Of a DNA stretch of 6,454 bases, positions 1 to 5,629 are shown in pieces. Each line of letters opens with the position of its first letter. Position 1 is the first letter of the stretch. Made by a program: the position numbers and the translations under genes. This DNA comes from CAYMLQ01 sp964390795 (GTDB lineage Bacteria; Verrucomicrobiota; Kiritimatiellia; RFP12; UBA1067). Below the pieces are notes generated by a model. It saw nothing but the letters and a program-made list of their open reading frames with translations. It did not search any database and was not told where the DNA came from. The stretch spans positions 1 through 6,454 of the forward strand of contig CAYMLQ010000344.1 in assembly GCA_964390795.1 (NCBI GenBank), in the 5' to 3' direction.

Positions 1-493
1 CCTCCGAATCGAACCGTCCCCGCATGTCCTGCATGACGAACACGAACCCGTCGCGCGTGAAGCCATTTCCGCCCTGACCATGTTTCGCGCGGCTATACGG
101 CGTGCGTGAGAGCACGACGGGAAAGGGCCCTTCGCCGTGCGGCTTGTAGATATCCGTGGCCAAGCGCTTGCCGTCGCGCATCGGAATCATCTCCGTCTGC
201 GCGACGGATGGAGAGCCATAGCTTGCGACCTGAGCCCGCCAATTCGCCGCTTTGACCGACTTGTCCGGAGCCGCCGCACGAACGAACATCTTCTGAATTC
301 TCTGTGACCACTGTTCACCGTGACTTTTTTTCACGAAGGCTGCGGCTTGCGTCTGTTCCTCGGCTGACAGCACGTCGTTATGATCCGCATCGAACTGCGG
401 AAACAGATCCCTCATCCTGTCAGCGACCGGATCCGTCGTCGCAGCGTAACAGGACGTGAGTCCGAGAAGAAAGAGAGCCAAGGTGCGTTTCAT
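1..493 (-). CDS. CocE/S15-type alpha/beta hydrolase, N-terminal part (runs off left edge)
   Basis: The first 164 codons of a larger gene, whose 3' part lies outside the window. Residues 103-164 (IPMRDGKRLATDIYKP, then FPVVLSRTPYSR, then FVFVMQDMRGRFDSE) match the first strands of the CocE/NonD or X-Pro dipeptidyl-peptidase (S15) family, whose members hydrolyse ester or amide bonds. The catalytic Ser, Asp and His would lie beyond the edge, so activity cannot be judged. Residues 1-15 look like a lipoprotein signal: Lys-Arg, a short hydrophobic run, then LTSC with Cys15 as the lipidation candidate. Residues 35-46 (DADHNDVLSAEE) fit an EF-hand calcium loop, with acidic or polar residues at loop positions 1, 3, 5, 9 and 12, but Asp replaces the usual Gly at 6. 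The ATG at 493-491 overlaps the esterase stop by 4 bases and has AAGG 6 bases upstream, so the two genes are probably translationally coupled. The family call is firm; the substrate is unknown. Confidence 0.85.
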   Translation of the reverse strand, partial: MKRTLALFLLGLTSCYAATTDPVADRMRDLFPQFDADHNDVLSAEEQTQAAAFVKKSHGEQWSQRIQKMFVRAAAPDKSVKAANWRAQVASYGSPSVAQTEMIPMRDGKRLATDIYKPHGEGPFPVVLSRTPYSRAKHGQGGNGFTRDGFVFVMQDMRGRFDSE

Positions 494-1494
494 AGTGCCT
501 TAATGAGTTTTGTTCCATCCGCTGGCGGCGCGAGCGTGCAGGCGCCCTTCAGAAAGCCGTGCTCAACGAGAAAGCGGTCGGCCGCGATCAGCGTCAGGTC
601 CCGCCATGGCTGCTCGCGGTAGAAGCCGTGAATCTGACCCTCGGCAATCCTCATTTCCGCCGTCGAGTTGCCCAGCTCCTTGAGACGCTTGAGAGCGGCA
701 TCAGAGCCGGGCTTCCATGTGTCCTTCGTGCCGAAGAACAGGATCGCCGGCGGAAAGGAGGTCGTGAGATGCTTCAGGACGTCCACCTCCGGATCGCGTC
801 TGTCCTGCGCGGTGAAGGCGGGATTGAACAGCAGATAGGCGGCGACCGTGGTGTCATACCCCTTTGGATCGCTCGGGTCATCAAGTCCGGGATTGGTCGT
901 CGCCAACACCGAGATATGCCCGCCCGCCGAACCGCCGCCGACGATCAGACGCTGCGGATCGAAACCCAGCTCGTCGGCGTGCTGTTTCATCCACCGGATC
1001 GCACTCTTGGCATCGGTGACGCAGACGCGTTTGCGCAGATCACCGCCGTCTGCCTGTTTCGAGACTTCGCCCTTCGGAAGCATGCGGTAGTTCGCCGTGG
1101 CGGCCACAAGTCCGCGGCTGGCAAGGTAGGCGCAGAAGGGACGGAACTGGCTGAGGTCGCCGCCGACCCAACCGCCGCCGTGAAACAGGAGAACTCCCGG
1201 CACCTTGGGTCCCGCAGGTTTCCACTCCGGCGGAAAATACACTTCTACGTGCTGCGGCGCTCCGGCGGACTGCTTGTAGACGAAGTCTTTTCCCGGCTCT
1301 GCAGTCTGACCGGACGCGGCGGCGGCGGACGCGCCTGAGACCCAGCAGCACACGGCAGTCAGGGCTATGCACAAGGCACCCGAAGCACGCGTGAACGCTG
1401 GTGTGGCATGGGCGTCACGCCCATGATTCACGGGTGAGACGCCCGTGCCGCCCTGTCTGATTATGCCTTTGCCCCGTTCGTCATAAACGTTCAT
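490..1494 (-). CDS. Exported alpha/beta-hydrolase esterase (BD-FAE/acetyl-esterase-like)
   Basis: A 334-residue serine hydrolase, probably cleaving acetyl or other acyl esters in the periplasm or outside the cell. The oxyanion motif HGGGW is at residues 105-109. The nucleophile elbow GGSAGG is at 187-192 with Ser189. The likely acid is Asp258 (FFGTKD) and the likely base is His289 (IHGF). A hydrophobic stretch at about 39-60, ending ASAAAAS, looks like a signal peptide, but about 38 residues precede it. Of these, roughly 14-33 (GGTGVSPVNHGRDAHATPAF) are encoded by a palindromic repeat. I chose the ATG at 1494-1492 because it overlaps the sulfatase stop as ATGA and has GAAAGG 7 bases upstream. 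A farther upstream ATG at 1593 would read through the sulfatase 3' end in another frame and adds low-complexity sequence. A GTG or TTG start after the repeat is possible but would leave the signal peptide without positive charges. The hydrolase identity is firm; the exact start is less so. Confidence 0.88.
   Translation of the reverse strand: MNVYDERGKGIIRQGGTGVSPVNHGRDAHATPAFTRASGALCIALTAVCCWVSGASAAAASGQTAEPGKDFVYKQSAGAPQHVEVYFPPEWKPAGPKVPGVLLFHGGGWVGGDLSQFRPFCAYLASRGLVAATANYRMLPKGEVSKQADGGDLRKRVCVTDAKSAIRWMKQHADELGFDPQRLIVGGGSAGGHISVLATTNPGLDDPSDPKGYDTTVAAYLLFNPAFTAQDRRDPEVDVLKHLTTSFPPAILFFGTKDTWKPGSDAALKRLKELGNSTAEMRIAEGQIHGFYREQPWRDLTLIAADRFLVEHGFLKGACTLAPPADGTKLIKAL
1407..1447. repeat. 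Tandem palindromic (REP-like) repeat inside the esterase start region
   Basis: Two 19-base hairpins sit side by side, separated by ATT. The first (1407-1425) has perfect 8-base arms CATGGGCG and CGCCCATG around a TCA loop. The second (1429-1447) has 6-base arms CACGGG and CCCGTG with an inner imperfect extension. The repeat is probably somewhat longer than the hairpins, about 1396-1455. On the minus strand it is translated in frame as part of the esterase N-terminus (TGVSPVNHGRDAHAT). I recognise this peptide as a common by-product of a dispersed palindromic repeat in Verrucomicrobiota-related genomes; this is from memory, not a search. Confidence 0.8.
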
Positions 1495-2993
1495 TCGGCG
1501 GCCTTTCGATTGCGCTTTTTTGAGCGAACCTTCGCCATGGAGGTGTCGTTCGTGTTGGGCGTCGGCATGGGCGCGTGGATCGCTTCGCGCCACGCGATCA
1601 TCTTCTGGTGCAGCTCTTTTGTCTTGTCCGGCCTCAGCTTCGCAAGGCTGTTGGTCTCGCCGAGATCGTTGCGCAAATTGTACAGCTCCAACCGTCCGTC
1701 CTCAAAAAACTCCATCAGCTTCCAGTCTCCACACTGGATGGTGCCGACGGGCGTCGTTCGCCACTGGTCGACGCCCGCCCCAAGATAGCCGGGAAAGTGT
1801 TGATAAATCGCATCCCGCTTCAACGCTGCCGCGGCATCGCGAAACAGCGGCGCAAGGCTTTCGCCATCGAGCGTGTAATTCGCGGGGGGGGGGGCTCCGG
1901 CGACTTCGAGGAGCGTCGGATACAGGTCAACATGAATCGAGGGCGTTCCATTGGAAGTGCCCGGTTTTGTCACGCCGGGCCACCGCACGATGAACGGGTC
2001 ACGCGTGCCGCCCTCGTAGAGCGAGCCTTTCCCGGAGCGAAGCGGTGCGTTATCCGTAATGCAGTTCATTTTGGAGTCTTTTCCTTTGAGTTTGCTCTTT
2101 CTCTTTTCAGCATTGTCGCAGATGAGCCCTCCCTCACGGTCATACCCACCGACCCCGCCATTGTCGCTGGAAAAAATCAGCACGGTGTTTTCAGCGATTT
2201 TCAGCTCGTCGAGCAGCGCCATCACACGGCCGACGCTTTCATCGACACTCGCGATCATCGCCGCGTAGGTCGGATCATGATGTCCGCCCACCGCGGCCTT
2301 CGGCTTGAAATGCGCGATCCAGTCCGCCTTGGCCTGATGTGGCGCGTGAACGCCGAAGTGCGGGAGATACAGAAAGAACGGCGACTCCTTGTGCCGGCGG
2401 ATGAAATCCGTCGCCTTGTCGGTGAGGAAGTCCGCGAGATATTCGCGCTTGGGGTAATCGGTCTTGGGATTCGTCTCGAAATCGAAATGTAGTCCCATCG
2501 AGACAATCGCCTCATCGAATCCGCGTGCGTGCGGATGATGCTCGGCATCCTCGCCGAGGTGCCACTTGCCGAACATCCCCGTCGCGTAGCCTGCGGCCTT
2601 GAGCGCTTGTGCGATCGTTATTTTGTCGCGCGGCAGCCTGTTCTGATTGTCAACCGGCCGCAGCGGACGTGACCGCCAGTCGAAGCGATCAATTCCGCCG
2701 ACCGTGTAGACACCCGTGCGCGCCCCGTACTGCCCCGTCATCAGCGCCGCGCGCGTCGGCGCACAGTTTTGGCAGTTGTGGTAATTCGTAAAGCGCATGC
2801 CCTGCGATGCCAGTCGGTCGATATTCGGCGTCTCGTAGTACGTGCTGCCGTAGGCACCCGTATCCGTCCAGCCGAGGTCATCGGCAAGAATGAACACGAT
2901 GTTGGGTTTCTGAGGCTCGCCGACCGACGCCGACATGGCGCAAAGGCACGACAGCACGACCGCCGAAATTAAAAGGGCACACGTGTGTTTCAT
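1491..2993 (-). CDS. Exported sulfatase (formylglycine-dependent, S1 family)
   Basis: A 500-residue type I sulfatase that removes sulfate esters from an organic substrate, probably a sulfated polysaccharide, after export. Residues 1-23 form a signal peptide (Lys-His, hydrophobic core, small residues before SVGEP). Metal-binding ADDLGW is at 37-42 (Asp38, Asp39). The modification site CAPTR is at 77-81, a C-x-P-x-R variant with Thr; Cys77 would be converted to formylglycine by a sulfatase-maturing enzyme. GKWHLG (142-147), VHAPH (215-219), SSDNGG (275-280) and LRSGKGSLYEGG (318-329) supply the other usual metal and substrate residues. Length is normal. A Lys-rich insertion at about 286-311 and a basic tail (488-498) are unusual. 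Codons 367-370 contain an 11-C run. The ATG at 2993 has AAGGA 4 bases upstream and begins the signal peptide. It is the first gene of its unit; the stop overlaps the esterase start. The substrate and subfamily cannot be told by eye. Confidence 0.95.
   Translation of the reverse strand: MKHTCALLISAVVLSCLCAMSASVGEPQKPNIVFILADDLGWTDTGAYGSTYYETPNIDRLASQGMRFTNYHNCQNCAPTRAALMTGQYGARTGVYTVGGIDRFDWRSRPLRPVDNQNRLPRDKITIAQALKAAGYATGMFGKWHLGEDAEHHPHARGFDEAIVSMGLHFDFETNPKTDYPKREYLADFLTDKATDFIRRHKESPFFLYLPHFGVHAPHQAKADWIAHFKPKAAVGGHHDPTYAAMIASVDESVGRVMALLDELKIAENTVLIFSSDNGGVGGYDREGGLICDNAEKRKSKLKGKDSKMNCITDNAPLRSGKGSLYEGGTRDPFIVRWPGVTKPGTSNGTPSIHVDLYPTLLEVAGAPPPANYTLDGESLAPLFRDAAAALKRDAIYQHFPGYLGAGVDQWRTTPVGTIQCGDWKLMEFFEDGRLELYNLRNDLGETNSLAKLRPDKTKELHQKMIAWREAIHAPMPTPNTNDTSMAKVRSKKRNRKAAE
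1884..1894. repeat. 11-base G homopolymer (C run in the sulfatase coding strand)
   Basis: Eleven consecutive G on the + strand encode the end of Ala367 and Pro368-Pro370 of the sulfatase. The reading frame is continuous and family-like on both sides, so the stated length keeps the gene intact. Tracts this long are prone to slippage in cells and to sequencing error. Confidence 0.95.
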
Positions 2994-3052
2994 TTATCCT
3001 TCAACGCGTTGATCCTGTCTCCTTTACGGGAAACAGACGACGTTTGACGGAT

Positions 3053-3061
3053 ATAATAACA
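3053..3061 (-). promoter_or_regulatory. Possible extended -10 promoter for the sulfatase unit
   Basis: Read on the minus strand, this is TG-T-TATTAT, a match to an extended -10 element about 60 bases upstream of the sulfatase ATG. No convincing -35 hexamer sits 16-18 bases upstream, which extended -10 promoters can tolerate. It lies in a locally AT-rich patch within otherwise GC-rich DNA. This is a motif-level prediction only. Confidence 0.3.
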
Positions 3062-3197
3062 CAACCGGCCGCAGTTTATTGCCGCCGTCTGATAAAAATC
3101 GGGGAGCGTTACCACCGGCAAAGCACGGCCTGATCGCGCGGCTTATACCACCGCCTAAAAGTAATTATGCTAAACGGGCTATCTCACGCACAGGGAG

Positions 3198-3244
3198 GGA
3201 CGAGCGTCTGCTCGTCCAGGGCAAGCAGACGCTTGCCCTGGACG
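3198..3244. repeat. Overlapping double-hairpin repeat with complementary loops
   Basis: The first hairpin has 8-base arms GGACGAGC (3198-3205) and GCTCGTCC (3210-3217) with loop GTCT. The second has perfect 14-base arms CGTCCAGGGCAAGC (3213-3226) and GCTTGCCCTGGACG (3231-3244) with loop AGAC. The arms share CGTCC (3213-3217), so both full hairpins cannot form at once, although two shorter 8-base stems can coexist. The two 4-base loops are reverse complements. It follows the ATPase stop and may protect or end that transcript, but on the minus strand no T-run follows it, so it is not a standard intrinsic terminator. It most resembles a dispersed palindromic repeat. Confidence 0.8.
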
Positions 3245-3291
3245 TGTGTTTTATGCCCGTCTTATGGGCTAAAAATATTTCGGCAGTGGTA

Positions 3292-3969
3292 TTACACCCG
3301 TTTAATATGCCCGTCTTCCAGCGTAATCGTGCGGTCGCAGCGCGCGGCAAGAGCAAGGTTGTGCGTCGTCAATACGAAGGCCACCCCCTCTTCCCGCACC
3401 GCTTTGATGAACAGATCAAAAACGGTGTCGCCCGTTTGGCGGTCGAGATTGCCCGTGGGCTCATCCGCAATCAGCACGCGCGGCCGGGTGATGAGCGCGC
3501 GGCCGATGGCCACGCGCTGCATCTGCCCGCCTGACAGCTCCTTGGGCAGATGCGTCGCGCGATCCGCGAGTTCCACCGAAGCGAGCACGCGGGCGAGCCC
3601 TTCAGGATCAGGCTTCGTTCCCAAGAAGAGCAGCGGCAGCGCCACGTTCTCGGCGACGGTCAGCGTCGGAATCAGATGAAACTTCTGAAACACATAGCCC
3701 AGCGTGCCGCGCCGGATCGTCACCAGTTCGTGCTCGGGCAGTCCGTCCACACGCCGCCCGTCAATCGCCAGCGTCCCTGCGGTCGGCGCGTCCAAGGCCG
3801 ACAGCAGATTGATCAGCGTGGTCTTGCCCGAACCCGAGGGCCCGAGCACACAAACCGCCTCGCCCGCGCAGACGTCGATGTCAACGCCGTCCAGCGCGCG
3901 CACGGTCTCGCTTCCCCGCTGATAGTAGCGGCAGAGGCCGCGCCCAGAAATGACAACTTTTTCGCTCAT
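3292..3969 (-). CDS. ABC transporter ATPase, MacB/LolD type
   Basis: A 225-residue cytoplasmic ATPase that would dimerise and drive the neighbouring FtsX-fold permease. All key motifs are intact: Walker A GPSGSGKTT at 43-51 (Lys49), Q-loop Gln95 in VFQKFHLIPTLTVAENV, signature LSGGQ at 145-149, Walker B VLIADE at 165-170 with Glu170, D-loop around NLD at 174-176, and H-loop His203. Length and the FHLIPTLTVAENV stretch are typical of the MacB/LolD/FtsE-like group, whose members power mechanotransmission from membrane to periplasm and not transport through a membrane pore. The start lies 8 bases after the permease stop, with a G-rich TAGGGGG just upstream; an ATG 4 bases earlier is out of frame. 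It is the last gene of the export unit. I do not give macB or lolD because the permease does not settle which system this is. Confidence 0.95.
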   Translation of the reverse strand: MSEKVVISGRGLCRYYQRGSETVRALDGVDIDVCAGEAVCVLGPSGSGKTTLINLLSALDAPTAGTLAIDGRRVDGLPEHELVTIRRGTLGYVFQKFHLIPTLTVAENVALPLLFLGTKPDPEGLARVLASVELADRATHLPKELSGGQMQRVAIGRALITRPRVLIADEPTGNLDRQTGDTVFDLFIKAVREEGVAFVLTTHNLALAARCDRTITLEDGHIKRV

Positions 3970-3977
3970 CCATCCCC

Positions 3978-5225
3978 CTATTCGTTCGCACGGATCGCAT
4001 CCACCGGGTGCAGCCCAGCCGCACGGCGCGCAGGCCAGATTCCCGCCAACAGGCCTAAAATGACCGACCCCGCAATCGCGGCCACCAGAAGTTCAGGGGT
4101 AATCCGGACCAGCGCCTGGGTCACGCCGATATTCAGCAGGTGCCGCAGGGCCGCATCCGTCGCTCCCGCCGTGATCATCGCAAGTAGCGAACCGGACACT
4201 GCCCCGGCCAGACAGATCAGCAAAGTCTCCGTCCAGATGAGCCTGAAAATCTGGCCGCGCGTCGCGCCGACCGCCTTCATGATGCCGATCTCGCCGATGC
4301 GCTCGTACACGCTCATCAGGATTGCGTTGATCACGCCGATCACCGCCACGATGATGGCGATGACCGCCACGGCTGCCACCATGGTTTGCGCCGTGCCCAC
4401 GAGCGAGACCAGCGCGCCCTTCACCTGCTCCAGGCTCACGACCTGCACTTCGGGGATGCTCATCCAGCGGCCCTCGAACTCACGCATCCGGATGCCGTTG
4501 AACTCGCGCAGCTTGATGCCGATGATGGTCAGTTGCCCCTCGCGGCCAAACACCTTCTGCGCCGTCGTCAGCGGCAGAAAGACGGTGCCGTCATCCTGCG
4601 AACCGCTCCGCTCCAGCACGCCCGTCACTTTGAAAGCGTGCATCACCGGATCGGTCTTGCCGTTCGGCGTGACCGACGCGTACAGCACGTCCCCCACCTT
4701 TCGCTGCTCGTATTCAGCGGCCTCGAACCCCATCACGACCTCATTGGTCGAGGCAGGCGAAAACCAGCGCCCGCCGTCATACCCCGGCCCTTTCTTGAAC
4801 GCCAGCCACGGCTTCATCACGCGGAATGAGGGCTCGTCCACGCCCGAGAGGATCGTGAAGGAACTGGCAGCAGGCGTGTCGCTGATCGACGAGCCCTGCT
4901 TCTCGGCAATGCCGATGAAGATCGGCGTGATCGCCTCGATGTCGGGGTCATTCTTGATCTTCGTGTGCGCGTCTTCAGGCAGGTAGAGCAATCCGGTCCC
5001 GCCCTTCAGCATCAGTGTGGCTGCCTCGTAGGGGCACCCCTTGGCCATGACCATCACTTGGAACCCGAGTTGCTCGATGCTCCCGGCAATCGCGCGCTTG
5101 TAGCCGAGGTTAAACCCTCCCAAGCTCACGGCCACGGACACGGCGAGAGCGACCCCGCCCGCCGTCAACAGCGTGCGCACAGGACGCCGGGTCAGATTTT
5201 TCCAAGCGAAGGCTGTAAAGGTCAT
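3978..5225 (-). CDS. ABC transporter permease, MacB/FtsX family
   Basis: A 415-residue inner-membrane protein of type VII ABC (MacB-like) layout. TM1 is at about 18-40. It is followed by a periplasmic MacB_PCD-type domain (about 41-280) and an FtsX domain with TM2 (282-304), TM3 (329-352) and TM4 (376-397). The cytoplasmic loop ERIGEIGIMKAVGAT (308-322) and the C-terminal GIWPARRAAGLHPVDAIR are family hallmarks. Its partner is the adjacent ATPase. Just after TM1, on the predicted periplasmic face, is KGCPYEA (62-68); Cys64 and this motif seem to mark a subgroup I have seen among FtsX permeases, though that is memory only. I chose the ATG at 5225-5223: it overlaps the lipoprotein stop as ATGA, has AAGGGG 5 bases upstream, and begins with the typical FAWKNLTRRPVRTLL. 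An open frame continues upstream to 5420, but that part is a shadow of the lipoprotein gene. The cargo is unknown. Confidence 0.93.
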   Translation of the reverse strand: MTFTAFAWKNLTRRPVRTLLTAGGVALAVSVAVSLGGFNLGYKRAIAGSIEQLGFQVMVMAKGCPYEAATLMLKGGTGLLYLPEDAHTKIKNDPDIEAITPIFIGIAEKQGSSISDTPAASSFTILSGVDEPSFRVMKPWLAFKKGPGYDGGRWFSPASTNEVVMGFEAAEYEQRKVGDVLYASVTPNGKTDPVMHAFKVTGVLERSGSQDDGTVFLPLTTAQKVFGREGQLTIIGIKLREFNGIRMREFEGRWMSIPEVQVVSLEQVKGALVSLVGTAQTMVAAVAVIAIIVAVIGVINAILMSVYERIGEIGIMKAVGATRGQIFRLIWTETLLICLAGAVSGSLLAMITAGATDAALRHLLNIGVTQALVRITPELLVAAIAGSVILGLLAGIWPARRAAGLHPVDAIRANE

Positions 5226-5629
5226 GGCGTCCCCTTTTTCGAGAAGGTCACTCGCGTGCCGACAAAAATATAGGCGTTCCCCTGCTTGACCAGTTCGCCC
5301 TCGGTTTCGGCCACGTTGCCGATGTTCTGCGGCAGTTTTGGCAGATAGTCGCCCATCTCGACTTTGAGCGTGCGGCCTTTCCCGTCGTTGATGACAACCC
5401 AGCAGCCGGCCGCGGGACACTGCCGCTCGATCAGCCCTTTCACTCGCACCGCCATACGTTGGTAGGCTTCCGGCGCGTCCAGCAATTGGCTAATCGTTAC
5501 GACAGGAACCTGTGTGAACGGCTCGCCAAAATGCGTGCCGCTCTCGGCTTTCCGCCCACATCCGGCGATCAGCACTCCACCGGCTGCCATTGTGAATAGG
5601 GCACATGCGCTTCTGCGTGTAGTCATCAT
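5222..5629 (-). CDS. Small lipoprotein with DUF4920-like OB-fold
   Basis: A 135-residue protein with a lipoprotein signal: Arg5-Arg6, hydrophobic run, and lipobox IAGC with Cys24 as the lipidated residue. The mature part reads like a small beta-barrel OB-fold. The segment MAVRVKGLIERQCPAAGCWV (59-78), then INDGKGRTLKVEMGDY and a late TEGELV, follows the pattern I know for DUF4920 (G-x-V plus a C-x-GCW motif, then DY and VEG). Cys71 and Cys76-Trp77 could bind a metal or form a disulfide; this is inference. CcmE-type heme chaperones share the OB-fold but not this Cys pattern. The ATG at 5629 overlaps the upstream stop as ATGA with GGAG 8 bases upstream; a second ATG follows directly at 5626-5624. 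Its stop overlaps the permease start. Its position suggests a periplasmic adaptor or cofactor-handling partner of the ABC complex. Confidence 0.85.
   Translation of the reverse strand: MMTTRRSACALFTMAAGGVLIAGCGRKAESGTHFGEPFTQVPVVTISQLLDAPEAYQRMAVRVKGLIERQCPAAGCWVVINDGKGRTLKVEMGDYLPKLPQNIGNVAETEGELVKQGNAYIFVGTRVTFSKKGTP

Larger units (their letters stand above)
2994..3291. other. Intergenic region between the ABC export unit and the sulfatase unit
   Basis: A 298-base gap with no convincing coding sequence on either strand. From right to left it holds a 12-base repeat of the ATPase 3' end, a pair of overlapping hairpins, a stretch with no recognised signal (about 3070-3195), a possible promoter, and the sulfatase ribosome-binding site. 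The stretch on the + strand that reads GRDERLLVQGKQTLALD is the translated face of the hairpin repeat and not a gene. Confidence 0.75.

Noticed and set aside
559..1338. Open frame on the + strand opposite the esterase (259 codons)
   Set aside because: Antisense shadow of the esterase, Arg-rich, no family signature.
1407..1447. Start of a CRISPR array
   Set aside because: Only two adjacent palindromes of different sequence with a 3-base gap; no regularly spaced identical repeats and no cas genes.
1575..2492. Open frame on the + strand opposite the sulfatase (305 codons)
   Set aside because: Antisense to a gene with all sulfatase motifs; the translated peptide has low-complexity Arg/Val/Ile composition and no family resemblance.
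3052..3057. Perfect TATAAT on the + strand
   Set aside because: The nearest TTGAC-like hexamer is only a few bases away instead of about 17, and no + strand gene lies downstream.
3198..3260. Intrinsic terminator for the ABC unit
   Set aside because: On the minus strand no T-run follows either hairpin. A T-rich stretch follows only in the + direction, where there is no gene to terminate.
3079..3534. Open frame on the + strand crossing the hairpin repeat into the ATPase gene
   Set aside because: Its N-terminal part is the translated palindromic repeat and its remainder is antisense to conserved ATPase motifs.
3550..4986. Long open frame on the + strand opposite the ABC transporter genes (478 codons)
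   Set aside because: It is rich in Ser, Arg, Pro and Thr with no recognisable domain, and lies antisense to two well-conserved transporter genes. Long antisense frames are expected in GC-rich DNA.
5226..5420. N-terminal extension of the permease to an upstream ATG
   Set aside because: The extra 65 residues are Arg-rich, overlap the lipoprotein gene in another frame, and precede the natural FAWKNLTRRPVRTLL start that has its own ribosome-binding site.
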